64,000 nt of DNA from Campylorhamphus procurvoides (GCA_013396655.1 WBMV01004991.1:296635-360634); one strand, 5' to 3'. Positions 1 through 13,911 are shown, numbered from the stretch's first letter. Notes: generated from the letters alone by a model not told the origin. Numbers and translations are program-made.

Positions 1-3000
1 TATATTCTTCTGTGCCAGTCCAAGCTCACAGGACTCCTTGAGTCTTCCACCACTCAGTCAACCAAGCCAGTATTTTGAGCAGGATGGGGAGGGTGTGTGG
101 GGCCTGTGGACTGTTGAGTAACATCCTACAGTATTGGGTCAGTTGTCAGATCTCCACATTCTCTTCCCTGACACTGCTAGTGGGATGTTCAGGTGACTCA
201 CAAACTTTCTATCATCAGGAAGCTCTCTGTGAAAAAGTCATGATAGAGATATATTATGACACCTTTAAATATGCTGTGAGAATTCACTGGTTTTCAGTCA
301 CAGGAAAAGCTGCATAACTGTGGGTTTAGCAGGATGTTACTTTTCTTTATTACCTATATTGCTGTAGTGCCCATGAGATCCAGACCTGGACCAGGTTAAC
401 TGCTGAATTAACATGGATTGAAATGATGGTGTCTTTACACTTCAGGTATTGTTAAATTACAGATTCTTCCTAGTAATTCAGCTTTCACTTCTCCTTTTCT
501 CATAAGAAAGAACAGTCATCAAGCCCAGATGCAAGGGTTATCTCACAGCTATAGGAAATAAGATCAACAGCCTAACAAACTGGAAAAGATTCAGAAATCA
601 GATCTTTCTCAGCCTGTGTCCAACCCCAAGAATTGGTTTTCTGAGAGTTTAGATACTCCTGACCCCACCATAATGCCAAAATATTTGTCCTTTTTCCTTC
701 TATACCTGTATGTGAAGGTGTCATCCTTTATCAAGTTTCACTGCAAAATATACCAACATCTGTGCAGCAAACAATGGAAATTAATTACTTTGGAGACATG
801 GGGGAAAACAAAAAGAAATCATATAAATATCAACATTCACTGTAAAAATGTGATATTGAAAACAATTGTCAGATGTAATAGGTAAGCAATGCCAGGAGAA
901 AAAAGTTAGGAGACAAAATACACACAGGAGAGAAAAAGAAAATAATCAATATATTAATATAAAACAATAATACAGCTGGTACAAGAAAGTGGTACCATGG
1001 GGAGACATGCAGTGTATCATTAGTATTCTGCTCTAATGAAGCCCACAATATGCAGTGTACATTAACTAGTGTAAAGTATTTTCAGCACAGTGAATATTCC
1101 CCCACTTTACTGGCCATTTATTTTAACTGAGAGACAATCCTGTTGCCAACCCATCAGATGGGAAAAGGGATATATTTGATGGATAAAAAAAAAAACAACT
1201 CCCCCCCTCCCCCCCAAAAAAACACAACAAAACCCCCTAAAACAGTCTGCCACGGCTTTGTAAAATACATTTCTAATTTAAATGCATGTGGTACACAACA
1301 CTCATGTCATACCTGCAAGGTGGGGGTGGGTAAGAGAGAATGGGAAGGGGGAAAGAAGGAGGAGGGAAATATCATTTTAAATAAACAAAAAAAGTCACAG
1401 ACATCACTCATTTTTTTCAGCCTGTTCTTGTGATACAGATTGACAGCCCTTTTAATATGAAATAAATCAGCCAGGATAAGGAATGTCTTGGAGAACATAC
1501 AGATTGAGCGCTGATTGACAGACTTTCTCTGAAACCCATTCTGTTTGTGCTCGGTTTTTTAGCAGCTAACTTGAAAGGATGTCAGGTGCTTTGAAATGTT
1601 TCAAGTGTTTTGAACCCAGCAAACAATTGTAAAATGTGCTTATTGGTGCTCAGGCTGAAGCAGGAGCACGGTGGGGCTTGTGCGAGAACAATGCTGAGGA
1701 AGGCAGGCCAGGAGAAACGAAAGCAAAGCTTTCCTCTTCCATTCAGACACCTTCCAGCCATCAGGATTTTTGGACTGTTGTCAACAACCACAGCTACTTA
1801 GCACGATATTTAAAGTGAAGATGCCACATATTGGAAATTTGAATCATGCCTGGAGAGAGTGCAGCATTGCATTCTCTCTATAGACTCACGATCACTTTTA
1901 ACCAAGGATTGACTAGTCGCGTTGCTGATAACGAGACATGACATTTTTAGAGTTATGTGTCCAGTTTGTACCACTGCTGCTTTCCTGTTAGGCTCAGACC
2001 AGCATTATGCTGGCTTTGATAATGTTGCAGATATTATGGTTAGCTGTCTCCTTGTATTTCCTGAAATGTCCTGTGTCTGTTGTTATCTCGCAAAGCAAAT
2101 ACCAGCACATGTCATAGTCACACTGAAAGAGAAAAGATGAAAACCAAGCCCAATGGCATTTGCAGGCTCTTTTAGCAGCAGTCCCTTGAGAATGACACTT
2201 TAGGCTTGTATAGATCATTTTTATATGAGTGGTTTTTTGTATGAGTGACTTTTTTTAAAAAATGGCTTTAAATTTTTGCTTTTATGAAAGGTGTAAAGGT
2301 CCTTCAAAAAGGAGATCTTGGGGTTCTCCCTCCTGGAAAATCACCCCAGTGAGGGAGAACAGTCAGTGATGCAGGAAGACTTGGTGAAAGTTGCTTCACC
2401 CAAAATATTAAAATTTTGTTCACAGAAACAAAGAGTGAAACAAAGACAGCACATCCACTTGCATGGTCCCATTCTCAGGCACACCAAAGCAAACTGGATA
2501 GATGAACAGTCCATGTGCCAGGCTCTCACCTCTCAACATAGTTCTTTCTGTCATGGCTTCAACTACTGGTATGGTCAGTGCCCCATGCTGGGGAGGCTTC
2601 TCTCAGCACCCACATCTCTGCATCCAGTTCCTCTAAACATAAGAACCCCAAGAGGCAGTTATTCTCTGTATAGTCCCTTATTTGCTCATTGATAGTCTTT
2701 CCAACCTTTGCAGAACAAGACAGAAAATTTCCTATATACTAGAATGAAATCTTTGCTCCCAGAATGAGAGGAATAGCCCCTTTATTCAATGTGGGAACAG
2801 ATGAAAACAGTCTTTTAAATTCTTTGCTCTTGCTTTTCTTCTAGTTTTTGCCAATGTCCCTCTGATTTTATCTCCTCCCTTATTGTCCTCCTTGCTTCCA
2901 CCATTGGCAAAGACACCAGCATCTCTGTCAATATCCCTTGCTCTTATTGCCAACATCCCTAACCTGTAACATTCAATTCTCATGCAGTCACATCTCCTGG

Positions 3001-6000
3001 TATATCAAGACATGCCCAGAAATGCAGTTCTGCCACGACTCTTTTAGAGTGCCTCAGGGCAGCTCAGTGTAGCGGACGGGAGAGAGATGTACAAGGACAG
3101 TCTGGCAGTAGGATGAGTGGCATGTCTGATGTGTCAAGGATGGGTCAACCTGTTGTGAATGTGCTGACCAGCTGGTCTGTACATGCACAATAATGGCAAG
3201 GTGTCTGACACACACTGGATGCAGTGGACAAAACACACAAAGGTTTGTCATCAGGGCATTGGATGGATTGCAGAAGTTCTGCTTGAGCAGAAGTATCAGT
3301 CCTTGGGTTTTTGACTTCAAGCAGGAACACTCTCCTGCCCCAGAAAGACATGGTTAGTCACCTAATATGCATGACTTTGTGCAAGGTTGCCTCTGTGAAA
3401 ATGAGATGGGACTACCAGGCACTACCTGGGTACAGAGTGAGCTACTGAGTCCAAGCACCCTTTTCCCCTCCTCTATTTTTTTTTTCAGAGCTGCATGTCC
3501 TTCCCACCAAAACTTTTGTCTGAATTTGAATATGAACAAAATTCCAGGGGAAGAATATTTTTATTGGTCTCTGTAGAACAAATAACACAGAGCTTACTGA
3601 CCAGACTCTCCATTTATCCCTCTCCAAGGCCATCCAGTCATCTTCCAGTGTTTGCAGACTTAAGTCTGTTGGATCTCACAACAGAAGGCTCTTAGGATTC
3701 AATGGCAATATCATTGCTGTCCCTTATTTCTTGCGGCTTAGACTGGAGCCTTCACACTACTGTGAGCAAAGGGCAGGAGCCAGACTGTAACTCTAGGAGC
3801 CATGAATTGATCCCTGTTTTAACAAGCGTTTCAAAGATAAAATGTGACCCTGTTCTTCTCCTGGCACAAATCAGTGCTTAGCCTTCCCCTTCTTCTACAG
3901 AGCAGGGAACTGGCAGTGCAGGAGGGAGGACAATACAGAGCCTCCATTTGCTTTCCAGTTCTCTTTTTGGAAAGAAGGAAATCTGGTGACCCTTACTGTA
4001 CTACTCAAGGACTCTGGCTGCTTGGGCTGAAGGGGGACCCTCTATGATTCTTTGCTTTCTGCAGAAATACACAGCAGAGCCACAGCTCTCTGCTGGAAGA
4101 CTTGAAGTGTGGGAGGGCTCCAGAAATCCCTGCCCAGCTACATGGAACAGGTGTCTATCTGCAGCACCTGCAGGTATCTCTTTGCATCCTGCACCTGCGG
4201 ACACTCAGTGGACATGACACCACCAAAGGGATGCCTCCCCAGGGGAACAAACAGCACCACAGGCATCTTCTGCTGGTCCTTTCTCTTTCCCTTTCCTGTG
4301 TTGGGCAGCTTTTGTCCAATATTACCATTGCCTTTAACCTTTTAGCTGTTTATGTTCCTTTCCTCTGAGGGGATAAGAAGCTCATGTGGAAGTCCATTCC
4401 CAAGGAAAACAAAAATTTGTTTCACTCCTTGTACAATCCCTGAAAAGATCAACAAGTCTCCCATTTTACTTGTATATGCATGTTGCCCCTTTATGATAGT
4501 CCTCTCTCAGCTTCCACCTAAACCTTGTTTTTTCCTTCCAGCCTCAGCAGTGCACCCCTTTCTTGCAGCTGCCAGAGCAAGATATGAGTCCCACCCTCTC
4601 CCACTGTCAGCCAGTTTCCCGTGGAAGTCAAATGGCACAACGTCACCCAAATGTCCTCCCACCCCTCCTCACTGTCCAAAGGGTGACTGTGCTGCCTTGC
4701 TCAGCATACCAGAGACACGGACCCTCATAGGTCTCAACCAGGAGGCAGCATTGGGAATCAAAGATCAAGAGCTGGCAGGTTTAAAAGGTAGTCCCCTGGA
4801 GTGCTGAGCCACTGTGCAGACAAGCGTCAAATCTATCTTAAAGCTGGAAATATGATCCAGTTGGGAATGACTGTGATTTAATGCCATCCAAGTACTACAG
4901 GGCACATTCTTAAAGAAACTGCTGTAAATTATTTGTGGCTAATTCCGTGTGGATAGAGAGCATGATATGTTCACAAGTACAAGAGCCCTGCTTGTATCTA
5001 ATAATTGTTATATCTTCTCTGAAATTTACTGCTGATGTCTCAATTTTAACAATTTAAATAACAAGCTTAACCAAGCGGAACTAGGCAAAGGCAGGCTGCC
5101 TCCCTTGATGAAAGCAGGACAACTCTTACGTCTGAGTACATTTATACTTTGACATGAGCAGTGACACACAAAGATGAAATCTGGTTAAAGCTGCAGCTTT
5201 CTCAGCACTGTGACAGCTTCTTAGTCTAAGCAAACTGTTTCTGAAGTGGGCATAGCTGCTAAATTTACTTAGAAAAATGATTAGGAAAAACTGAATCTGA
5301 GAGGTAGGATTAAGGAACATGCACTGCTGGGTAAAGAATAGCCACAGGATCCCCAAACCAATGGCAGGACTGTGCGCTTCGATGGCACACAAAGGCTCAG
5401 ACAGCCTGGCTGTCCTCCATGCATGACTGCAGGGCTCGGGAATGACTTAAGCCCCGGTGCAAATCAGGGGGGCTTGATAAAAGCACGTGTTGCAGATGCT
5501 GGAGGGCAATGCTTTGCATGTTTTAATGCTATGAAACATAATTGGTGATTATGGGGACTGACCTGAGATAGATGATAATGTCATTTAAAGGGGACTTACA
5601 TACCACTGCAGCAAGAAAAACCTTGGAGAGTAAGTTCTACATTGTCCCTGGGACTAATCCATAACAAGAAGAATCCTCCTAAACTATCATCAATTTCTAC
5701 TTGCAGAGTTTCCAGTTAATTCTGATAAGAAGAGGAAAAGATGATACTGCACAAAAACACACCACTCTTAATTCAAAATTCATACAGGAATCAATGTCAA
5801 GTTCCTATACCAAGCTATTGCAAATCCCACAGACTTCTTTCTCAGTGCATAAATTACACAAATAAACATCCTTAGAGCTCATAGTTATTTATCAATCACA
5901 TACTGAAAATCTTCCACGAGCTATATCAGGGTTTCTTTACATTAACAACCCCAATACTTCTGGTTTCCCGGTTGGGACACTATTTGTCCTTGTCTGTGTA

Positions 6001-7288
6001 TTCAGTGAATAATGTAAGCACTGGGTCAACTACATTTACTGTTAGCAGTGGGTGATTCTTATAGCAAACCTAAGAAAAAAGTAAAGAAGAGTCTGAGGTG
6101 AAGGAGAATAACGCTTTTCTGCTTAGAAATGGTTTGTTGTTAAAACCATCTTGAAATACTTCTGGCAGCTGGTCCTACTAGTAAAGCTGGCAGAATTCCT
6201 GCTATTGCTGCAACTCACATGAAATTCTACAACCCACCTCCCAGAATAAAGTAAGTAGCTGAAGCAAAATGATTTTGTTGCCAGCAAAATTATGTCATAC
6301 CAGGAGATTTGCTGGCACAGGTTTGTGAATTGCTTGGATGATTTTTTCCACAGTTCTCACCAAAATAGCTAAGCTTTATAGTACAGTCCAAGCAAAAACC
6401 ATCACCAATGAAAAGGAATGCACAGGACAATAAGGAAAGGCTTAGTGAATGGGGAAAAAAAATGGTTCTGTGATGGGCGCCAAGGATATAAAATGAGCTA
6501 GAATGGCAGCTATTGTATTATTTATATGATTTATTGACATAATTATTCATTATTTATTCTAGGCTTGAAGGCATCAGTCAATTTCAAATCCTTCAAGATG
6601 CCAATCTTATAATGAGAAGGTAGACTTTTCTTTAGGTCAGTTGGTTTCAAAATATTAGCACAAATGAAAGATAGTCCATCAGGTTTATTAGCTGCCTGGT
6701 TAATTCCCATAGACTCCAATCATATCCCTGATGGCATGTTTTTTAAACCTTTGTTAAATTTCATGTAACCATGAAGCTATAACAAGCCATGCACTTGAAT
6801 GTGAATGATTATAATCTTCATGTGCATCCCTCTTTTCTCCAAAAAGGTACATCTATTTCTTCAAGAAGCTCCCTTTTACATACTTTGTGCTTTTGTGAGA
6901 AGAACACGAAGCAATCTTCTCCTTGCACTCCTTGCAGTGCTAACCAACAGCTCACAGCACTTGGAGAGAGACAGGTTAAGTCACAACCTAGCTGAGAAGC
7001 AGCATTAGAAACCCACTCAGAGGTAGGATGAAGACCTCTCTGCATGGTGCGCTCATTTCTTTATTCTGCGTACAGACTCTGGGTTCCTTAAGTGGAACAT
7101 CGGTTTTTGAGCCAAGGAAGAGGCAATGTGGTTATCATGGTCCCTAATGCAGGTCGCTTTCTCCAGGCTCCTGCTGTTTAGTCCCTCACTCTAACCAGGT
7201 GTTTTCCTAGCCTAGACCAATTTCTGCTGTGAGTTGCTGGTAGTTAAAATGTTAGAAAGAGAGAAAACAATTTTTTTTGATTTATTGT
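1..7288. other. Intergenic DNA, no gene seen
   Basis: Apart from the low-complexity tracts near 1.2-1.4 kb I see no exon, RNA gene or recognisable transposon. The open frame at 4352-4807 on the plus strand is the longest here and has no family resemblance or flanking splice context. Confidence 0.6.
1187..1370. repeat. Low-complexity A/C-rich and purine-rich tracts
   Basis: An A11 run and CCCCCCCTCCCCCCC with A-rich ends lie at about 1187-1240. A G/A-rich stretch with GGTGGGGGTGGG and GAAGGGGGAAAGAAGGAGGA lies at about 1318-1366. The G-rich part could adopt a G-quadruplex or triplex form, which is inference. Confidence 0.8.
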
Positions 7289-7396
7289 CACAGAATCACA
7301 GAATACGCTGAGTTGGATGGAAGGGACCCACAAGGATCATCAAATTCAACTCCTGGCCCTGCACAGGACCAGCCCCAAGAGTCACACCGTGTCACA
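7289..7396 (-). mobile_element. CR1 LINE 3' fragment
   Basis: On the plus strand this reads as the reverse complement of a CR1 tail: it opens with CACAGAATCACAGAAT, then GTTGGATGGAAGGGACCCAC, AAGGATCATCAAATTCAACT and CCTGCACAGGACCAGCCCCA. These are standard landmarks of bird CR1 3' ends. Only about 110 bases remain, typical of strong 5' truncation. A compound GGAT/GATA microsatellite follows about 80 bases on. Confidence 0.9.
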
Positions 7397-7477
7397 GTTT
7401 ATGCAAGTTTTTCATCCCTTATGTAAGCAAGACCAATTTTGGACCAGCAATTGTAGAAAATGCATTTACACTAGGAT

Positions 7478-7484
7478 AGGATGG

Positions 7485-7520
<36 letters not shown>

Positions 7521-7557
7521 ATGGATGGATGGATGGATGGATGATAGATAGATAGAC

Positions 7558-7600
<43 letters not shown>
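7478..7600 (+). repeat. Compound tetranucleotide microsatellite (GGAT)n-(GATA)n
   Basis: About 65 bases of GGAT units (one with a C substitution) run straight into about 58 bases of GATA units (one with a C substitution). GATA repeats of this purity are usually polymorphic. No gene is near. Confidence 0.98.
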
Positions 7601-8340
7601 ATAATAAATAGCTTGAAGAGCTTCTCATTGCCTCTGACACCACAATTGTGAAGAGGAGAAATGACTGCAGTAATTAATTCTTTCTCTTGGCCCTTTATTG
7701 AAGCCAATGTGGTTTTGCACATGGGAAACTGGTAATAAAAAATATATTCTAAGCTTTGGTTCCCTTCCCTTGAGCCTCCCTCTCGCCCCCTCCCTTCCCA
7801 TTCTCCTTCCTCTTCCCGGTCTGGACTGAGTAGTTTTGGGTATTTTTTCTAGGAGAAAACAAGTCACCTTTCTTGCCTGGTTAGCATCTTGTGGCTTTAG
7901 GTGAGCTGTCTTCATGAAGAATTGGATGGGCACCAAAGCCAGCTCAGAAGTGAGGGTGGCAGAGCATGGCATGGATGGAAGCAGTGTTGACAGGACCAGG
8001 ACTGATCCTTTCTGCAGGAGAAAATGTTATATTGCTCAGTCATAACATTACATCCCACCTCATGGCTCTTCTATCTCTTTGTACAAAAGCTATAGAATCA
8101 CCAGACTTCTGTTGTGCATTTGCCAAATTGCACTGATAGGTTCAGAACAGTTTGGGTGGGACCCAAAACCTGTGCAGACAGAGTGGGAACCTGGCTAAAA
8201 GCATGTACATCTGAACTTAAATTACTTGGATCCTGTAGATAGCAGCATCTTCATATACATAATGTAAGCCACAATGTTCTCTAGGCTCACTTTAACAGAA
8301 TTCTGGAAAACTTTCAGGATACCAAAGTTTCTGGGGCTTG

Positions 8341-8468
8341 TTTTCCTTCCTTCCTTCCTTCCTTCCCTCCCTCCTTTCTTCCTTCCTTCCTTCCTTCTTC
8401 CCTCCCTCCCTTCCTCCCTTCCTGCCCACCTACCTGCCTGCCTCCCTTCCTCCTTCTTTCTTTCTTTA
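8341..8468 (+). repeat. CCTT/CTTT-rich polypyrimidine tract
   Basis: About 128 bases of imperfect CCTT units, interspersed with CCCTCC and CTGCC variants, end in CTTT units. A single N at 8472 sits immediately after it, so the true length may be mis-assembled. Confidence 0.97.
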
Positions 8469-10187
8469 CACNCACTAGAATATAGGAACAAAATATTTGT
8501 TGCAGTAAATTTAAATGATAGTCACAGGATAAGCAGACAACATTGGTTACTGCATATAGTACATTTTTATTTACTTTTTTCTGACACTAACATTTTTATT
8601 TGGGGTAATTTGCTTTTACAATCCTTCATTTTTATTCTCCTTTTGATCTGGGTTTATGAGATCCCATCAATCACAGTAAATTTCAATGTGTGAAGAGACA
8701 GCCCTCAATTCAGACAACTGTAACAAACAATCAATAAGATTATTTTGCCTTTAATGATTCACCTGCATGAAAATCAAAACCTGCTCTCTTCATTAGACCT
8801 TGCTATAAGCATGCTCTTCTTTTCTCTCTGGATATTTTCACAGCTGACAAGACATGTGCCTGGGTCTTGAATGACCAAATATTTGAGTGATTCAGACTGC
8901 TGCGTCATGCAGTGGACCAGACAGGAACACACAGCAGGAGAAGTCAGCCTTGCTCTGTTCATGCCACGTGCACAGAGAGCCTATGCAGGCGAGGTGGCAG
9001 GCTGAGAGCCTCTTGGAGCAAGAAGGAAGCATGAGGGCAGAACTCTTTGCAGCAGAGCCCTCCCCAGAGCTTCCCGGGGCAGCCTGGCATGCCATGTGGA
9101 CCAGCTGGTGGAGAGGGTTAACCCACGAGGCAAGGGCTGCTGGTAGAAAGGGGCCCCCTGGCACATCATTCCGTCTGTGGGATTCATCTCCAGGTCATCC
9201 TGTAGGAGGCATGGAAAATGCATCTGCTTACCAGCAGGACATGCCTGTTAGGCCTTCTTCATCCCTTAAATTCTCTTAAAGTGCATTATTGTTCATGGTG
9301 CTTACAGACACAGGGAAGGAGAAATAGGACTTTATACTTATGATGGCTCATTTTGTTTTCAAATTACCATGAAAATCTCCAGATTTTTCATCTAATTTAG
9401 TTGAACCCTCAAATTCCTCATGAGTGCAAGCAGAGGGTCTGGCCTCAGATGAAGTTTTTACAGAGCTTTACTGCATAACTACTGGGGAAATTATAGTTCT
9501 TTTTCCTTATTAATATGTTATATTATTTAATTAATTTTATTAAATAAGAGTAGCAATAATTTAGACCAAAATATTTTGGAAGGTTAATAAAGACTAGAGA
9601 CCAAATTCCTCTCTCATGCAGTCCTCAGTTCAGAATAATGTTGTGCCAATAACTGCAGTAATGGAATAACTCAAAGGAGATACTGGCATAAGGTGTAGCT
9701 GAAATCTTTGTCCCTAAATCTATAGCAATACATTCACTTTCTTTTCAGGAATAGAATTTCAAGCAAAAAACCATTTCTATTATATGGTAAGGAACAGCTG
9801 ACCTTGAATCAGACATAAACTCAAGACAGAAGAAGCAAAAAGTTTTCTTCAGAAGTTGACTGAAGTTTTGAATAGCAGACATGATAACTCAGATTATAAA
9901 CATTTCCCAGACATCAAACAAAATGAAAATACCCAACACATGCAAAACTGAGATAGAACAAAACCAGAAGATAACTATCTTCTAAATCAAACATTCCTGC
10001 TGTAGTCATTGCTCCAAGGAGACCAGGATCTAAATGATCCCAGCAGAAGTGGGTGTAGGTAACCTTGGTATGAAGTTGTTTTTGAAAGGTGGTGGAAGGG
10101 TTTCAAGGATGCAAAACACACACACAAAAAAAGTAGTTGATAACAATTTCTAACTCAGTCAATGCTCCTTTTTTCCCCTCACTGTTT
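8469..10187. other. Intergenic DNA, nothing recognised
   Basis: Unique, AT-rich sequence with a GC-richer patch at about 8980-9230. Frames on both strands across that patch overlap each other and look like chance. Confidence 0.55.
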
Positions 10188-10432
10188 TGGCATTAAGAGG
10201 AGGTTTAGGTTGGGTATTAGAAAAAGGTCCTTCACTCAGCGGGTGGTTGGGCACTGGAACAGGCTCCCCAGGGCAGTGGTCACAGCACCAAGCCTGACAG
10301 AGTTCAAGAACAGTTTGGACAATACTGTCAGACACATGGTGTAACTCTTAGGGATGGTCATGGCATGGCTAAGGGTTGGACTCGATGATCCTTGTGGGTC
10401 CCTTCCAACTTGGCATATTCTTGATTCTGTAA
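10188..10432 (+). mobile_element. CR1 LINE 3' fragment with remnant of the C-terminal frame
   Basis: The plus strand carries CR1 3' landmarks: GGGCACTGGAACAGGCTCCC, a CCAAGCCTGACAGAGTTCAA block, GTTGGACTCGATGATCC and GGGTCCCTTCCAACT, then a degraded ATTCT tail. A short translated stretch reads HWNRLPRAVVTAPSLTEFKN, a motif commonly produced by translating bird CR1 ends. The copy is truncated at the 5' side and has no intact reverse transcriptase. Confidence 0.92.
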
Positions 10433-11865
10433 TATCTTTGTTAGTCCACAAAAATAATTCTTTATAAACACATTGAACAATAATCACCAGTGTTGTAACT
10501 TCGCTGACTGCTGTGTGTGGTTGTTTGCATGAGGGAGAATTTGACCTTCTTAGCCCCACTCTAAATTATTGGAAACAAATTTAATTTATAGTTCTTTTGT
10601 AGCATAAATACACACATAAAATTTTGAGATGTTTAGGAAAACTTAATAGCAGAGCTTTGTGTAGCAACTTGCCTAGACAGCACAGATAGAGGCCACTTCT
10701 CATGTTTCTAGAGAGTTTCTACAGAACACAAAGATTCCTTTGTCTTTTCTTGCCTTTGTTTCTGCCTCTGATACTTAAGTTTGTTGGTAGAATCTTAAAT
10801 AAAGAAGGATTGCTTTTCCAATCCATCAGAATTGCTGTATGAACACATTTTGCACTGTAGCCTTAGAAGCAGTTGTGCTTCTTGCTTTTGTTCTTTCACT
10901 ATGTGAGACTCACAGTTATTCAGTATTTTATTCTCATTAGAACACTGCTTGTCACATGTTTTCACCAGAAACATTCATCACCAAGGTCAAAGGGTGAATA
11001 TCGTGATCTATTATGCTTAGAGGAATCTAATGAAAAGCCACATAATTATCCAATTTTAAGAGAAGCATGTAAAAAAAAAAGAAGGGGAGGGCACTTGCTA
11101 TAATTTAAATTGTTTTGTTTCCCTGAAGCAAAATTCAGCACCTGATTGACAGGACATAATGATAATTCTTATTGATATGGTGATGTTAATTGTGTAGAGA
11201 TATTTAATAAGTCCCATATTCCTGAAGTAAATGCATGTTCTTAACCTGCACCTGAACCTGATTTTTGATGCAGTCTGAGGATGAGGCAAAGATACAGATA
11301 ACTGAGCACAAGTGGATTTTCAGTCTTGTGTGGCAGAATGGAAATTGGAATCTTCAGAATCTATTAGGAGAACAATTCTGCAGTTGCTCACACTTTTATA
11401 AATTATGCTGTATATGATGTTAAGAAACAAAGTCAGGAGGTTCAGTTGGGGAAAATTATCATGACTGTACTGCATCTGCAGGAGTAGGCTTTTTTATTCT
11501 TTTCTTTCTTTTTTTTCCCCACAAAAGAGGTTAAAAACCAGTTTACATTTTAATAAAGACATACTTAAATAAGATGAAAAACATTCTGTCACTAAACCCA
11601 CTGGCTGGCTTACCCTCTAAAATGTGGGACAAATAGAAGAAACAACAAACACAACAAAAGCATGTAAGGCAGAAAGCTGCAAACATCAGAACCATCTAAA
11701 TGTATTTTGCATTCAGATTTCCATTTTGGTGATAGTCACCAGCTGTAACAAGCACGGGATGGAAACAGTGAAGGGCTATTGAACTGGCTGAGAACAGTAG
11801 TGGGTTTCAGAAAGAAACAGGTTATATATCTGGATTTCCCCCGAGGACATGCCTTGACATTGACT

Positions 11866-12150
11866 AAGTTCCTCAACCCCTCTGTGTACCTTAATTCTTC
11901 CAGCTTTGCAATGGAGATAATGATTTTTCCTTGTTTTCTTTTTCCTTTTTTTTTTTTTTTTTTTTTAGCACATGACGTTGGAAGCCCACAATTTGAATAA
12001 TGTGTTGGGATTGATCCATTTGGGGCTTGGTACCCCCAAGATGCTCTGCACTTCAAAAACTCATTCATATTTCAGCACATGCCTGAAGCTCACTGGGGTC
12101 TTCCATGCTTTAAGAATTAAGTATGTGCTTACATGTTTGCTGGAAGGTGC
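11866..12150 (-). repeat. Ancient amniote interspersed repeat remnant
   Basis: The left part carries a degraded form of the 'cctctgtgcctcagtttcc…atggagataatgat' block of old MIR/L3-like elements (11870-11930). The right part carries CAGCACATGCCTGAAGCTCA CTGGGG, then TTAAGAATTAAGTATGTGCT, which resembles the 'cacatgcttaag…cattgacttcaatggg' repeats of turtles and birds. A 21-base T run at 11946-11966 separates the two. The family name is uncertain and this could be two neighbouring insertions. Confidence 0.55.
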
Positions 12151-13841
12151 CCTGAATATGCTGCAGGGGAAAGGCTTCAGTTCACCTTGAGGAATGTCAG
12201 AGGGCTCCCTGTGTCAAGCACACGAAAATTACAGAAACCGATGTCCTTTGCTGCTAAGGCTCGTCTTTCAGGAGCCATACCATGACACTGCAGGCACTCA
12301 GAGGGGTGACAGTAGCTCCTGCTTTAAACTGCCTACCCAGGAGAATCCATAGCTGGTTCAACTAGATGTTGATGTGTAAAATAAAGCCACATCCTCCCTT
12401 TTTCTGGGATCTAAGGAACTTGGCTTTGCGTATGCTTACCCTATCAGAGTGAGTACAGAGCTAGACATGGTGTCTGAGCACAGGACCAGGTCCTAAGGAC
12501 CTGGCTCTGACACCTGCCCCAACACTGTCACCCTGCAGCTGTTACCAGTCCAGCTCAGTGAACAGGGCTGTGCTTTCCTGTCTCACTCCATCAACGGCAG
12601 AGGGGGGAGTGAGGATGACACAGTTACCCAAAAGAGCTGAAGGACATGAGGCCTCCCAGCACAGCTTCTCTGCCAGCTGCCCCTACTATAAACTAGTGTG
12701 TATGCTTCCCTATGCATGTTTATTCCTCTCTGGAGGAGGAGGAGGTGGGTTGGGAAGCCTGGAGATTGCTCCTGGCCACCCACAGAACAAAGGCACGGTT
12801 GTTCTCCTCCCAAACTACAGGGCAGAAGCAAAATTTCTTCCTCCAGAGAAAGGTGGAAACGGGGGAGGGCCTGTGGCTTGGAGGCGGTGCACGGAGTTAT
12901 AATGCCTCCCTGGGGTGCTCTGGGTTTGGTACAGTGTGTGTCCCACCCTGTGCTGGGGCACTGACCGAGCACAAACCCAATCCCACAAGGAGGATTGGTC
13001 CTTACTCTTCAGGCTTTTGCCACACACTTTTTGCAGTTTCTGTCATCTGGAAATTGATCCAGTTGAGGTCTTTTATTCACAAAGACTTACAATTTAGGAC
13101 TCAGACTGTTCCCCTATGGTAGCAGAAGTGACTAAAGGAGCAACCGAGATTAATGAAACAATCAGGGACAAACCCAAAATGAGGCAAGCAATTTCAAAAA
13201 TTATATATATGCAACCTGAGCACAGAGGGGAGGATAGGAGATAGAGTGTTTAAAACTGAGTCAAACACCCATAAAATAAACCTCAAATCACATTTCTAAA
13301 CATTAATAACACTTTAAATAAGCTGCTATAAAACTGTCAAAAATAATATATTAACTTAGAAAATAGCATTTACAGCACTTACACATAAAACTGAAATGCA
13401 ATTGTGGTCCACTGTGTAGTTTGCTCATTAGATGAGCAGCCAAAGATCAATAACTCTGCAGGACAACTGTTAAGAATGGCTTAGATAAGATAATTTCAGC
13501 CTTTATTTTTATGAACATGTGTGACTAAACTACTGCGGTTTAAAGCAGTTTGGAAATACCACACCTAACAACCTTCTAGCTTTGATTTGGTTTTCATCTT
13601 ATGTTATAATATGCAGGCAAGAAATTATTATGTTTTAAATTTATATCTTGCAGTCAAATATTTCCTTATTAAGTGACACTATCATCAGAAGATGTCGGCT
13701 GTTAAATTTCAAAGACAGTCCCTGAATAACAGGGCAAGGAGTGAACATTTTGAAGAGAAAAAAATTGGACTTAACGAAGTACCACAAAGGTCAGTGGACA
13801 TAAGCAGGATACCTGCATCAGCCTCAATCACTTCACTGAGA
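12151..13841. other. Intergenic DNA, nothing recognised
   Basis: Moderately GC-rich from 12480 to 13000, with mutually overlapping open frames on both strands and no supported exon. AT-rich afterwards. Confidence 0.55.
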
Positions 13842-13911
13842 AATCACAGAATCATAAAATTATAGAGTCATTTAGTTTTGAAAAGGCCCTTAAGATCATT
13901 GAGTCCAACGA
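13842..13911 (-). mobile_element. Short CR1 LINE 3' fragment, diverged
   Basis: The plus strand begins ATCACAGAATCATAAAATTA and proceeds to GGCCCTTAAGATCATTGAGT CCAACG, the reverse complement of a CR1 tail. Only about 70 bases remain and substitutions in the tail octamers suggest a moderately old insertion. Confidence 0.85.

Noticed and set aside
4352..4807. 151-codon plus-strand open frame
   Set aside because: No recognisable domain, no splice or promoter context, composition typical of chance translation.
10162..10344. 60-codon plus-strand frame with HWNRLPRAVV
   Set aside because: The motif comes from the CR1 3' end and not from a host gene; it is covered by the CR1 feature.
12958..13000. 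Possible promoter in the GC-richer stretch near 12.5-13.0 kb
   Set aside because: CpG is scarce there and there is no island, TATA or exon context.
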